Assembly (NCBI GenBank): GCA_017464525.1
Contig: JAFTZM010000028.1
Span: 1-64,000, forward strand
Source of the DNA: Clostridia bacterium
GTDB lineage: Bacteria; Bacillota; Clostridia; Oscillospirales; QAKW01
Reading direction: 5' to 3'
DNA length: 64,000 nucleotides
The notes beneath the pieces are model-generated. The model made no database searches. It was not told where the DNA came from and saw only the letters and a list, made by a program, of their open reading frames with translations. The stretch's first letter is position 1. Each line of letters starts with the position of its first letter. A program made the translations under genes and the position numbers. Below are positions 35,080 through 44,780 of this stretch, piece by piece.

Positions 35080-36005
35080 AAAAGGTATTTATAGACGGCA
35101 GCGCCGGCACCACCGGGCTTCGGATCCGGGAACGGCTGGAAAGCCGCAGTGATATTGAGCTGCTCACCCTCCCGGAGGAGACCCGGAAGGATCCTGTTGC
35201 CCGGAAGGAAATGCTGAATCAAGCCGATATCGCCTTCCTTTGCCTGCCGGATGATGCGGCAAGAGAAGCGGTGGCTATGATCGAAAATCCCCATACGGTG
35301 GTTTTGGATACCTCCACCGCCCACCGTACCAATCCCGATTGGTGCTACGGCTTTCCGGAGCTTTCCGAGGAGCGCTGGGAGCAGGTGAAGAACGCCAAGC
35401 GGATCGCCGTTCCCGGCTGCCATGCCAGCGGATTTATCGCTCTGGTGGCACCCTTAGTGAAGGCGGGCATCCTGCCCAAGGATGCGCTGCTGACCTGCCA
35501 TTCCATCACCGGCTACAGCGGCGGCGGGAAAAAGATGATCGCCCAGTATGAGGCCGATGAAACAGATCCCCTGCTGACCGCTCCCCGGCAATATGCTTTG
35601 GGCCAGAAGCATAAGCATCTGCCGGAGATGAAGGTGATGACCGGCATTGAAAATGAACCCATCTTTTGCCCCATTGTTTCGAATTTTTACAGCGGCATGG
35701 CGGTAACGGTTCCCCTCTTTAAGAGTCAGCTCAATGAGGGCTTCGGCATCGAAGAGATCAAGGAGGTCTACCGCAGGCAGTATCAGGGGCCCATCGTTCT
35801 TTGGAGCGAGACCCCCGATGCAGACGGTTTTTATTCCGCCGAAGCCTTTGGCAATAGCGATAAAATGGAGATCACCGTGCAGGGCAATGAGGAGCGTATC
35901 CTGCTTCTGGCGCGGTATAACAATCTGGGCAAGGGCGCTTCCGGCGCCGCCCTGGAGTGCATGAACCTGGTTTTGGGGGATGCACCGGATAAGAATCTGG
36001 AATAA
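35076..36005 (+). CDS. argC: N-acetyl-gamma-glutamyl-phosphate reductase, type 2
   Basis: Short (309 residues) class-2 ArgC, which reduces N-acetylglutamyl phosphate. DGSAGTTGLRIRERL is the NADP loop and the active-site cysteine is C115 in VPGCHASGF. Coupled to argH; argJ follows after 13 nt with an AGGAGA ribosome binding site. Confidence 0.94.
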   Translation: MKKVFIDGSAGTTGLRIRERLESRSDIELLTLPEETRKDPVARKEMLNQADIAFLCLPDDAAREAVAMIENPHTVVLDTSTAHRTNPDWCYGFPELSEERWEQVKNAKRIAVPGCHASGFIALVAPLVKAGILPKDALLTCHSITGYSGGGKKMIAQYEADETDPLLTAPRQYALGQKHKHLPEMKVMTGIENEPIFCPIVSNFYSGMAVTVPLFKSQLNEGFGIEEIKEVYRRQYQGPIVLWSETPDADGFYSAEAFGNSDKMEITVQGNEERILLLARYNNLGKGASGAALECMNLVLGDAPDKNLE

Positions 36006-36018
36006 AAGGAGAAAAAAT

Positions 36019-37239
36019 ATGGATTTTGTGAAGGGTGGAGTTGTTGCTCCTCACGGCTTTCGTGCAAGCGGGATCCATTGCGGGATCCGCAAAAATAAAA
36101 CCAAAAAGGATCTGGCGCTGATCTTCAGCCGTGTGCCCGCCAAGGCTGCGGCGGTCTATACCACCAATCTGGTAAAGGGGGCTCCTCTTACGGTTACCAA
36201 GGCGCATCTGCAGAACGGGATGGCGCAGGCTGTGATCTGTAACAGCGGCAATGCCAATACCTGTAATGCCAATGGGATCGAGGTGGCCGAGGAAATGAGC
36301 CGTCTGGTAGGCTCTGCCCTGAAGCTTTCCCATAAGGATGTACTGGTGGCCTCCACCGGTGTCATCGGTCAGCCTTTGGATATTACCCCCATTGCAAAGA
36401 ATATGGAAACATTGGTCCATAATCTGGGGAAGGATCTTTCCAACGGCCGTGCGGCAGCCGAAGCCATCATGACCACCGATACCAAGGTGAAGGAGATCGC
36501 GGTGGAATTTACCGTCAACGGCAAAAAGTGCCGCTTGGGCGGTATTGCCAAGGGCAGCGGCATGATCCACCCCAATATGGCCACCATGCTGGTGTTCCTC
36601 ACTACTGACTGCAGTATTAGCACCCAAATGCTGCAGAAGGCCCTTTCCACTGATGTGCAGGATACCTTCAATATGACCAGCGTGGACGGAGATACCTCCA
36701 CAAATGATATGGTGGTGATCATGGCCAACGGAACAGCCGGCAACCCGGAGATCGTGAAGGAAGGCCATGCCTTTGATACCTTCATGAAGGCGCTGAATAC
36801 GGTAACGGTTCAGCTTTGCCGCTGGATCGCCGGCGACGGCGAGGGCGCTACCAAGCTGCTGGAATGTAAGGTCACCGGCGCTCCCGATCTGGCCATTGCC
36901 AAGACGGTTGCCAAGAGTGTGATCTGTTCCTCTCTTACCAAGGCGGCCATGTTCGGCGCCGATGCCAACTGGGGCAGAATTCTCTGCGCCATCGGCTATA
37001 GCGGTGCGGCTGTGGATGTGACCAAGGTAGAGGTGAAATTTGCTTCTTCCAAGGGGGAAATCCTGGTCTGCGAAAACGGTGCCGGTGTGGCATTCTCCGA
37101 GGAGCTTGCCAAAAAGATCCTGCTGGAGAAGGAGATCGATATCCTCATCGATCTGCACGACGGGGAAGCCGCTTCCACTGCATGGGGCTGCGACCTTACC
37201 TATGACTATGTGAAGATCAACGGAGATTACCGTACTTAA
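36019..37239 (+). CDS. argJ: Glutamate N-acetyltransferase / amino-acid acetyltransferase
   Basis: Recycles the acetyl group from N-acetylornithine to glutamate, 406 residues. It is an N-terminal nucleophile enzyme that cleaves itself before T189 in NMATMLVF. The start is ATG 36019 (MDFVKGGVVAPHGF). Its presence with no argE or argA nearby indicates the acetyl cycle. A hairpin with T tract follows before argB. Confidence 0.95.
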   Translation: MDFVKGGVVAPHGFRASGIHCGIRKNKTKKDLALIFSRVPAKAAAVYTTNLVKGAPLTVTKAHLQNGMAQAVICNSGNANTCNANGIEVAEEMSRLVGSALKLSHKDVLVASTGVIGQPLDITPIAKNMETLVHNLGKDLSNGRAAAEAIMTTDTKVKEIAVEFTVNGKKCRLGGIAKGSGMIHPNMATMLVFLTTDCSISTQMLQKALSTDVQDTFNMTSVDGDTSTNDMVVIMANGTAGNPEIVKEGHAFDTFMKALNTVTVQLCRWIAGDGEGATKLLECKVTGAPDLAIAKTVAKSVICSSLTKAAMFGADANWGRILCAIGYSGAAVDVTKVEVKFASSKGEILVCENGAGVAFSEELAKKILLEKEIDILIDLHDGEAASTAWGCDLTYDYVKINGDYRT

Positions 37240-37244
37240 TATTC

Positions 37245-37281
37245 AGCGAGCAGGGTGGCGTTGCCACCCTACTCGCTTTTT
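37245..37281 (+). terminator. Terminator-like hairpin between argJ and argB
   Basis: A 15-bp stem with one mismatch (37245-37259 / 37263-37277), GTT loop, then five T. It is inside the operon, so it may give partial termination and lower expression of argB-D-F-car. Confidence 0.75.
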
Positions 37282-37299
37282 CTGAAAAGGAGATATAAA

Positions 37300-38169
37300 A
37301 TGTCAGTTTCAATCACAAACGCACAGCGGGCAGAGGTGCTGACCCAAGCGCTGCCCTATATCAAAAAGTATAACGGCAAGGTGGTCGTGATCAAATACGG
37401 CGGCAATGCCATGATCAATGAGCAGCTCAAGGAGCAGGTGATGGAGGATATCGTTCTGCTCTCTCTCATCGGGGTCAAGGTGGTGCTGGTGCACGGCGGC
37501 GGCCCCGAGATCACCGAGACCATGAAGAAGGTGGGGAAGGAGAGCGTCTTTCTGGACGGGCTCCGGGTCACCGATAAGGAGACCGCTGAGATCGTTCAGA
37601 TGGTGCTGGCCGGCAAGATCAATAAAAGCCTTGTCAACCTGCTGGAGGTGAAGGGCGGCCGGGCCATGGGCCTTTCTGGTATGGACGACCGGATGATCCT
37701 TTGCGAGATGAAGGATGAGCGGCTGGGCTATGTGGGCAAGATCACCAAGGTCAATGTGACTCCCATTCTGGATCTGCTGGAAAAGGGCTATATCCCGGTG
37801 GTTTCCACCGTGGGTGTGGATAAAGAGGGGAATGTGTATAATATCAATGCCGATACTGCCGCCGCCTTTATTGCTGGCGCCATGCACGCCGAGCGGCTGA
37901 TCACCCTCACCGATATTGCCGGCATCCTGCGGGATCACACCGATCCTTCTACCCTGATCCCCAAGCTGGATGTGGAGGAAGCGCATAAGCTTTTTGAGAC
38001 CGGCATCATCTCCGGCGGCATGATCCCCAAGGTGGAGTGCTGCATTGAGGCCATTGAGCATGGCGTGCGCAAGGTGATCATTATGGATGGCCGGGTGCCT
38101 CATTCCATTCTGATCGAGACCCTTACCGATGAAGGGGCAGGCACCATGATCGTAGGAGAAAAGTCATGA
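37300..38169 (+). CDS. argB: Acetylglutamate kinase
   Basis: Phosphorylates N-acetylglutamate, 289 residues, amino-acid kinase fold. VVIKYGGNAMI and VLVHGGGPEIT are the phosphate-binding segments; GMIPKVECCIEAIEHGV is near the C-terminus. Start at ATG 37300 behind AAGGAGA; the ATG at 37255 lies in the hairpin. It overlaps argD by 4 nt. The N-terminal helix before the kinase domain suggests the arginine-inhibitable form. Confidence 0.95.
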   Translation: MSVSITNAQRAEVLTQALPYIKKYNGKVVVIKYGGNAMINEQLKEQVMEDIVLLSLIGVKVVLVHGGGPEITETMKKVGKESVFLDGLRVTDKETAEIVQMVLAGKINKSLVNLLEVKGGRAMGLSGMDDRMILCEMKDERLGYVGKITKVNVTPILDLLEKGYIPVVSTVGVDKEGNVYNINADTAAAFIAGAMHAERLITLTDIAGILRDHTDPSTLIPKLDVEEAHKLFETGIISGGMIPKVECCIEAIEHGVRKVIIMDGRVPHSILIETLTDEGAGTMIVGEKS

Positions 38170-39335
38170 GCATTAAAGAATTAGATTCCCAATATATCGC
38201 CCATACCTACAACCGGTTTCCCCTGGAGATCGTAAAGGGAGAAGGCTCCCTCATGTGGGATGAAACAGGCAAAGAGTACATCGATCTGGGCAGCGGCATT
38301 GCAGTGAACCTTTTGGGTGCCTGCGATCCCGGCTGGGTCCGGGCGGTGGAGGAGCAGCTGCATCAGGTGCAGCATACCTCCAACCTCTTTTATACCGCCC
38401 CTCAGGTCAAACTGGCGGAGCAGCTCTGCCTGCGCACCGGCATGAAGAAGGTGTTCTTTGGTAACAGCGGCGCAGAAGCCAATGAGTGCGCCATCAAGGT
38501 GGCCAGAAAATATGCCGCCGAGAAAAAAGGCGAAGAATATTTTACCATTATTACGTTGGTCAATAGCTTTCACGGCCGCACCATCACCACCCTGGCTGCC
38601 ACCGGCCAGGAGGTGTTCCACCAAGACTTCAAGCCCTTAACCTCGGGCTTTGTTCATGCCCCTGCCAACGATCTGGCGGCGGTGGAGCAGCTGGTGGCGC
38701 AGTACAAGGTTGCCGCCATCATGGTGGAGCCAGTGCAGGGGGAAGGGGGCGTACTGCCCCTGACCGCTGAATTCTGCAAGGGCCTGCAAAAGATCGCCGA
38801 TGAGCAGGATATTTTGCTGATCATCGATGAAGTGCAGACCGGCAACGGCCGTACCGGCAAGCTTTACGGCTATATGAATTTTGATCTGCATCCCGATGTG
38901 GTCACCACCGCTAAGGGCATCGGCGGAGGCCTGCCTATCGGCATCTGTATGCTGGGCGAGCGGGCGGAGGCGGTTCTTACCCCCGGCTCCCATGGCTCCA
39001 CCTTCGGCGGTAATCCCATTGCGGCCGCCGGGGCTCTGCATATTTTAAACCGCGTGAATGATGCGCTGCTGCAGGAGGTGCAGGAAAAATCCGACTATCT
39101 GTTCAAGACCTTTGCTGGCAAGCCCGGCATCAAGAGCGTCAGCGGCATGGGCCTGATGATCGGTCTGGAGACAGAGCGTCCCGCCGGCGAGATCGTTGCC
39201 CGCTGCCGGGAGCTGGGGGTTCTGGTGCTGACCGCCAAGACCAAGGTGCGGCTGCTGCCCCCCTTGAATATTCCCATGGAGCTGCTGAAAAAGGCGGCCG
39301 ATGTCATCATTAAAGTAGCAGGAGAAAAAGCATGA
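38166..39335 (+). CDS. argD: Acetylornithine aminotransferase
   Basis: PLP class-III aminotransferase, 389 residues. The PLP lysine is K250 in [33 protein letters not shown] and [11 protein letters not shown] are typical. Overlaps argB and argF by 4 nt each. Confidence 0.95.
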   Translation: MSIKELDSQYIAHTYNRFPLEIVKGEGSLMWDETGKEYIDLGSGIAVNLLGACDPGWVRAVEEQLHQVQHTSNLFYTAPQVKLAEQLCLRTGMKKVFFGNSGAEANECAIKVARKYAAEKKGEEYFTIITLVNSFHGRTITTLAATGQEVFHQDFKPLTSGFVHAPANDLAAVEQLVAQYKVAAIMVEPVQGEGGVLPLTAEFCKGLQKIADEQDILLIIDEVQTGNGRTGKLYGYMNFDLHPDVVTTAKGIGGGLPIGICMLGERAEAVLTPGSHGSTFGGNPIAAAGALHILNRVNDALLQEVQEKSDYLFKTFAGKPGIKSVSGMGLMIGLETERPAGEIVARCRELGVLVLTAKTKVRLLPPLNIPMELLKKAADVIIKVAGEKA

Positions 39336-40327
39336 AAAACCGTCATTTTTTGAAACTTTTGGATTATACCCCCGCTGAGATCGGGGCTTTGCTGGATCTG
39401 GCAGCAGATCTGAAAAATAAGAAGAAAAACCGCATCCCTCACCGCTATTGCGAGGGCAAAAATATTGCCCTGATCTTTGAAAAGACCAGTACCCGCACCC
39501 GCTGCAGCTTTGAGGTTGCCGCCTATGATCTGGGGATGGGGGTCACCTATCTGGATCCCACCGGCTCCCAGATCGGTAAAAAGGAAAGCATTGCCGATAC
39601 CGCCCGGGTGCTGGGCCGGATCTATGATGGCATCGAGTACCGGGGCTTCGGCCAGGAGATCGTGGAGGAGCTGGCCAAGCACGCCGGAGTGCCGGTGTGG
39701 AATGGCTTGACCAATGAGTTTCATCCCACCCAGATCCTGGCTGATTTTCTGACCATCCGGGAGCATTTCGGCAAACTGAACGGCATTAAAATGGTCTATC
39801 TGGGGGATGCCCGCTATAACATGGGCAATTCCCTGATGGTGGGTGCCGCCAAGATGGGTCTGCATTTTGTGGCCGCCGCGCCCAAGGCCTACTGGCCCGA
39901 TGAAGCGCTGGTCGCAGAATGCCGGAAGATCGCAGCCGAGACCGGCGCCACCATCGAGTTCAACGAGGATCCCAAGAAAGCGGTCAAGGGCGCTGATGTG
40001 CTTTACACCGATGTCTGGGTCTCCATGGGCGAGCCTGCCGAGGTGTGGGAGGAGCGGATCAAAGCCCTTTCCCCCTATCAGGTCAATAGCGAGTTGATGC
40101 AGATCGCAGGGGAGAAGGCGGTATTCATGCATTGCCTGCCCGCCTTCCATGATCTTAATACCACCGTTGGCAAGGAGATCAGCGAGAAATTCGGCATCAA
40201 CGAGATGGAAGTGACGGATGAAGTGTTTGAAAGCGCCCAGTCCATTGTGTTCGATGAGGCCGAGAACCGGATGCACACCATTAAAGCGGTGATGCTGGCC
40301 ACTTTAGAGGGGATTTCACATGACTAA
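39332..40327 (+). CDS. argF: Ornithine carbamoyltransferase
   Basis: Makes citrulline from ornithine and carbamoyl phosphate, 331 residues. The carbamoyl-phosphate site is [15 protein letters not shown], and MHCLPAFHD holds the ornithine-site cysteine. It overlaps the truncated carA by 8 nt, so carbamoyl phosphate use and production are encoded side by side. Confidence 0.96.
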   Translation: MKNRHFLKLLDYTPAEIGALLDLAADLKNKKKNRIPHRYCEGKNIALIFEKTSTRTRCSFEVAAYDLGMGVTYLDPTGSQIGKKESIADTARVLGRIYDGIEYRGFGQEIVEELAKHAGVPVWNGLTNEFHPTQILADFLTIREHFGKLNGIKMVYLGDARYNMGNSLMVGAAKMGLHFVAAAPKAYWPDEALVAECRKIAAETGATIEFNEDPKKAVKGADVLYTDVWVSMGEPAEVWEERIKALSPYQVNSELMQIAGEKAVFMHCLPAFHDLNTTVGKEISEKFGINEMEVTDEVFESAQSIVFDEAENRMHTIKAVMLATLEGISHD

Positions 40328-40742
40328 AGCATACTTAATGCTGGCCGACGGTACTGTTTTTGAGGGTACCGCCTTTGGTGCCGAAAAAGAAAATGCCGGA
40401 GAACTGGTTTTCAAGACCAATGTGGTGGGGTATCTGGAAACTTTAGAAGATCCCGCCAATGCCGGCAAGATCATTTTGCAGACCTTTCCGCTGATCGGAA
40501 ATTACGGGGTCATTCCCGAGGATATCAGCGGGAACTGTACTCCCGCCGGTTATGTGGTGCGGGAGATCTGTGACGCTCCCTCCAACTTCCGCTGTGAGGG
40601 GACGTTAGATGCTTATTTGAAAGAACAGGGTATTCCCGGTATTGCCGGCGTGGATACCCGTGCGCTGACCCGGATCCTGCGGGAGAAGGGCAGTATGCAG
40701 GCAAAAATCGTATACGAGGTGACGGATCATGCCGCTGAATAA
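40320..40742 (+). CDS. carA: Carbamoyl-phosphate synthase small subunit, N-terminal domain only
   Basis: 140 residues that match the N-terminal domain of CarA from start to domain end ([47 protein letters not shown]). Normal CarA has about 350-380 residues, with a class I glutamine amidotransferase domain holding the Cys-His-Glu triad. All of that domain is missing. The stop is at 40742, and carB begins inside the last codons, so there is no room for a frameshifted remainder. The reading frame is clean, and the break falls at the domain border. The product could still dock on CarB, but it cannot hydrolyse glutamine. Confidence 0.88.
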   Translation: MTKAYLMLADGTVFEGTAFGAEKENAGELVFKTNVVGYLETLEDPANAGKIILQTFPLIGNYGVIPEDISGNCTPAGYVVREICDAPSNFRCEGTLDAYLKEQGIPGIAGVDTRALTRILREKGSMQAKIVYEVTDHAAE

Positions 40743-43700
40743 ATCAATTAAGAAAGTATTGGTCATTGGCTCCGGCCCCATTGTGATCGGCCAGGCGGCA
40801 GAATTCGACTATGCGGGTGCGCAAGCCTGCCGGGTGCTGAAGGAGGCCGGGGTGAATGTGGTGCTTGTCAACTCCAACCCAGCCACCATCATGACCGACA
40901 AGGCGCTGGCGTATGAAATTTATCTGGAGCCCCTCACCGCCGAAACGGTGAAGCGGATCATTGAAAAGGAACAGCCCGATAGCCTGCTGGCGGGCTTGGG
41001 CGGCCAGACCGGCCTGACCATCGCCATGCAGCTTCATCACGAGGGCTTTCTGGAGGAGGCTGGGGTACGGCTTATCGGCACCAATGTGGATGCCATTGAT
41101 AAGGCGGAGGACCGCCAGCTCTTCAAGGATACCATGGAGGCCATTGGAGAGCCCTGTATTCCTTCGGATATTGCTGAAAATCTCCCCGATGCGCTGGCCA
41201 TTGCGGCCCGTATCGGCTACCCGGTGATCGTGCGCCCTGCCTTTACATTGGGCGGCACCGGCGGCGGTGTGGCGTATAGCGAAGAGGAATTGCGCACCGT
41301 GGCCCGGATCGGCCTGGATGCTTCCCCCATTACTCAGATCCTGGTGGAGCGTTACATCTTCGGCTGGAAGGAGATCGAATTCGAGACCATGCGGGATAGC
41401 GCCGGCAACGCCATCGCCGTTTGCAGCATGGAAAATGTGGATGCGGTGGGGGTTCATACCGGCGATAGCATTGTGGTGGCTCCTGCCCTGACCCTTTCCT
41501 CCAAGGAATATAAAATGCTGCACGATGCTTCTCTGAACATTGTGAAGGAGCTGGGCATCGTGGGCGGCTGTAACTGCCAGTTTGCCCTCAATCCCGATAG
41601 CTTTGAGTACGCTGTCATCGAGGTCAATCCCCGGGTCTCCCGTTCTTCGGCGCTGGCCTCCAAGGCTACCGGCTATCCCATTGCGAAGATCACCACCAAG
41701 GTGGCGCTGGGCTATACGCTGGATGAGATCACCAATGATATTACCGGCAGATTGGGGGTAAACTTTGAACCTTCGGTGGATTATGTGGTGCTGAAGTTCC
41801 CCAAATGGCCCTTCGATAAATTTGCCGGCACCTCTCGGAAGCTTGGCACCCAGATGAAGGCCACCGGCGAGGTGATGAGCATTGCCCCCTCCTTTGAAAT
41901 GGCGCTGATGAAGGCCATCCGGGGTGCAGAAATCTCTCTGGAAACGCTGAATGCGGCCCCGCTGGATGATGCGCCCCTCATGGAGCGGCTGAAGCGGATC
42001 GATGACCGCCGCATCTTTACCGTCTTTGAGGCCATCAAGGCGGGGATCGCCATCGATACCATCTATGAGATCACCCGCATCGACCGTTTCTTCTTATATA
42101 AATTAAAGAAACTGGCAGATTTTGAGCAGAATTGGGCAGGAGATTACGCCGAAGCCAAGCGGCTGGGCTATCCCGATTCCGCTTTAAAAAAGCTCTTTGA
42201 TTATACCCCCGATGTGCCGCAGGCCTTTTCCTATAAAATGGTGGATACCTGCGCCGGGGAATTTGCGGCGAAAAAGCCCTATTTCTATTCCTCTGCCGAT
42301 GGGGAGTGCGAAGCCCGGAGCTGGCAGCGGAGCGGCAAGCCGGTGGTGTTGGTGCTGGGCAGCGGCCCCATCCGCATCGGCCAGGGCATCGAATTTGACT
42401 ATTCCTCTGTCCACTCGGTGTGGACATTGAAGGAGATGGGCTATGAGGTCGTGATCATCAATAATAACCCCGAGACCGTCTCTACCGACTATGATACCGC
42501 CGACCGGCTGTACTTTGAGCCTCTTTGCCCCGAGGATGTAATGAACATTATCCGGGTAGAGAAGCCGGTGGGGGTGGTGGTTGCCTTCGGCGGCCAGACC
42601 GCCATCAAGCTGACCCAGTTCCTGGATCAGAGCGGCATACGTATTCTGGGTACCTCTGCCGAGGGCATTGACCTGGCGGAGGATCGGGAACGGTTCGATT
42701 GCCTTTTGGAGGAGATCGGTGTCCGCCGTCCCTCCGGTAAGGGCGTCAAGACGCTGGAAGAGGCGTTGGAGGCCGCTGAGGAACTGGAATATCCGGTGCT
42801 GCTGCGCCCCTCTTATGTTATCGGCGGGCAGAATATGAAGATCGTCCACAATGCGGATGAGGTCAAGCTTTATATGGATCGCATCTTGGCGCAGGGCATT
42901 GAAAACCCGGTGCTGGTGGATAAATATATGATGGGCACCGAGCTGGAGGTGGATGTGATCTCCGACGGTAAGGATGTGCTTATCCCCGGCGTGATGGAGC
43001 ATATCGAGCGGGCGGGGGTCCACAGCGGTGATTCCATTGCCGTTTATCCCCCTTATAACCTGAACGACCGGATGCTGGAAAAGCTGCTGGAGGTCTCTGA
43101 AAAGCTGGCGCTGGCGCTGGGTACGCAGGGATTGGTCAATATTCAGTATCTGATCTATCAGAACGAGCTGTTTGTCATCGAGGTCAACCCCCGGGCCAGC
43201 CGCACCATTCCCTATATCAGCAAGGTGACCGGTGTACCGATGGTGGATCTGGCCTCCAAGGTGATGCTGGGGCAGCCTCTGAAGGAACTGGGCTACGGCA
43301 CCGGTCTTTACCGTACCCCGCCTTATTTTGCCGTGAAGGTGCCGGTATTCTCCTTTGAGAAATTAGAGGATGTCAATGCCTATATGGGCCCTGAAATGAA
43401 GTCCACCGGCGAGGTGCTTGGGTTGGGTAAAACGGTGGAGGAGGCCCTCTTTAAGGGGCTCTCTGCCGCCGGATTTAAGATGAAGGATGCCCATAAGGAG
43501 GAAACCGGCTTCCTGCTGAGCGTGGATACCCACGACCGGCTGGAGGTGGTCAGCCTGGCCAAAAAGCTGGATGATCTGGGCTTTAAGCTTTATGCCACCG
43601 AGGATACGGCAGAAGCCATCCGGCCTTTGGGGCTGGAGGTAGTCTCCATGCCCGGCATCGGGGCGGAGGATCATATCTTCGAATTGCTGGAGAGCGGTAA

Positions 43701-44742
43701 GGTCAGCTATATTCTTTATACCGGTGCGCTGCTGGATTCCAGCGTGGAGCAGTATATTGCCCTTCATCGGCGAGCGCTGCAGCTTTCCATTCCTTGCCTG
43801 ACCTCTTTGGATACCGCCAATGCTCTGGCAGATAGCATTGCCAGCCGGTTCAATCAGCAGAATACCGAGCTGGTAGATATCAATAATCTTCGTGAGAAGC
43901 GGGAGGAGCTGCATTTTGCCAAGATGCAGGCTACCGGTGATGATTATATTCTTATTGAGAATTTTGACGGTCGGATCACCTGCCCCGAATCCCTTTGCGT
44001 GGGGCTTTGTGATCGCCACAAAGGCGTCGGCGGCTACGGTCTGGTGTTGATGGAGCGTTCCGCAAGGGCGGATGTGAGGATGCGCATCTTTAACCGGGAC
44101 GGCTCGGAGGGTGCCATGGGCGGCAACTGCATCCGTTCGGTGGCAAAATACCTTTATGATAAGGGCTTGGTTCACCGGGAGAAGGTGACGGTGGAGACCC
44201 GCAGCGGCATCATTACGGTTCGGGTGTATACCGCCGGCGGTAAGGTGAATTTTGCCAGCGTGGAGATGGGTAAGGCGGTGCTGGATACCCCAAGCATCCC
44301 CTGCACCCTGCCGGAAGAGCAGGTGATCGACTATCCTATCGAGGTGGCGGGCAGAACCTTCAACATCACCTGCGTGAATGTGGGGAATCCCCATTGCGTG
44401 GTGTTCTGCGACCGGGTGGATACCCTGGATCTTAAGTCCTGGGGCCCGCTCTTTGAAAACCATGCCATCTTCCCCCAGCGTACCAATACCGAGTTTGTGC
44501 GAGTGGTCAACCCCACCACCATCAAAATGCGGGTGTACGAGCGGGGCAACGGCGAGACCTCTGCCTGCGGCACCGGCGCCTGCGCCGCTGTGGTTGCCGC
44601 TGTGGAAAACGGTCTTTGTAAAAAAGATACCGATATCACCGTGAAAGTCCGGGGCGGCGATCTGCTGATCCGCTACTCTGATGAGGGCTTGACCCTTTCG
44701 GGCGAAACAGTTCTGGTTTATGAAGGGGTAACTACATATTAA
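40729..44742 (+). CDS. carB-dapF: CarB-DapF fusion: carbamoyl-phosphate synthase large subunit joined to a diaminopimelate epimerase domain
   Basis: 1337 residues. Residues 1 to about 1060 are a full CarB: first ATP-grasp half (VLVIGSGPIVIGQAAEFDYAG), second half from about 538 (VLVLGSGPIRIGQGIEFDYSS), and an MGS-like regulatory domain (about 930-1055). From residue 1061 (LHFAKMQATGDDYILIENFDG) to the end is a complete DapF-like domain, with GNPHC and the second catalytic cysteine C1280 in GNGETSACGTGACAA. At the first catalytic cysteine position the sequence reads M-G-G-N-C-I-R-S, so the usual Cys is Gly (1131), with a Cys at 1134. GGGAGGAG at 43901-43908, now coding, looks like dapF's former ribosome binding site. 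Confidence 0.92.
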   Translation: MPLNKSIKKVLVIGSGPIVIGQAAEFDYAGAQACRVLKEAGVNVVLVNSNPATIMTDKALAYEIYLEPLTAETVKRIIEKEQPDSLLAGLGGQTGLTIAMQLHHEGFLEEAGVRLIGTNVDAIDKAEDRQLFKDTMEAIGEPCIPSDIAENLPDALAIAARIGYPVIVRPAFTLGGTGGGVAYSEEELRTVARIGLDASPITQILVERYIFGWKEIEFETMRDSAGNAIAVCSMENVDAVGVHTGDSIVVAPALTLSSKEYKMLHDASLNIVKELGIVGGCNCQFALNPDSFEYAVIEVNPRVSRSSALASKATGYPIAKITTKVALGYTLDEITNDITGRLGVNFEPSVDYVVLKFPKWPFDKFAGTSRKLGTQMKATGEVMSIAPSFEMALMKAIRGAEISLETLNAAPLDDAPLMERLKRIDDRRIFTVFEAIKAGIAIDTIYEITRIDRFFLYKLKKLADFEQNWAGDYAEAKRLGYPDSALKKLFDYTPDVPQAFSYKMVDTCAGEFAAKKPYFYSSADGECEARSWQRSGKPVVLVLGSGPIRIGQGIEFDYSSVHSVWTLKEMGYEVVIINNNPETVSTDYDTADRLYFEPLCPEDVMNIIRVEKPVGVVVAFGGQTAIKLTQFLDQSGIRILGTSAEGIDLAEDRERFDCLLEEIGVRRPSGKGVKTLEEALEAAEELEYPVLLRPSYVIGGQNMKIVHNADEVKLYMDRILAQGIENPVLVDKYMMGTELEVDVISDGKDVLIPGVMEHIERAGVHSGDSIAVYPPYNLNDRMLEKLLEVSEKLALALGTQGLVNIQYLIYQNELFVIEVNPRASRTIPYISKVTGVPMVDLASKVMLGQPLKELGYGTGLYRTPPYFAVKVPVFSFEKLEDVNAYMGPEMKSTGEVLGLGKTVEEALFKGLSAAGFKMKDAHKEETGFLLSVDTHDRLEVVSLAKKLDDLGFKLYATEDTAEAIRPLGLEVVSMPGIGAEDHIFELLESGKVSYILYTGALLDSSVEQYIALHRRALQLSIPCLTSLDTANALADSIASRFNQQNTELVDINNLREKREELHFAKMQATGDDYILIENFDGRITCPESLCVGLCDRHKGVGGYGLVLMERSARADVRMRIFNRDGSEGAMGGNCIRSVAKYLYDKGLVHREKVTVETRSGIITVRVYTAGGKVNFASVEMGKAVLDTPSIPCTLPEEQVIDYPIEVAGRTFNITCVNVGNPHCVVFCDRVDTLDLKSWGPLFENHAIFPQRTNTEFVRVVNPTTIKMRVYERGNGETSACGTGACAAVVAAVENGLCKKDTDITVKVRGGDLLIRYSDEGLTLSGETVLVYEGVTTY

Positions 44743-44746
44743 TTTA

Positions 44747-44777
44747 AAAAGCCTGCGTGCTGAGCACGCAGGCTTTT
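44747..44777. terminator. Bidirectional terminator after the arginine operon
   Basis: A perfect 14-bp stem (44747-44760 / 44764-44777) with a TGA loop; A and T tracts on either side serve the operon and the convergent lipoprotein gene. Confidence 0.9.
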
Positions 44778-44780
44778 GGT

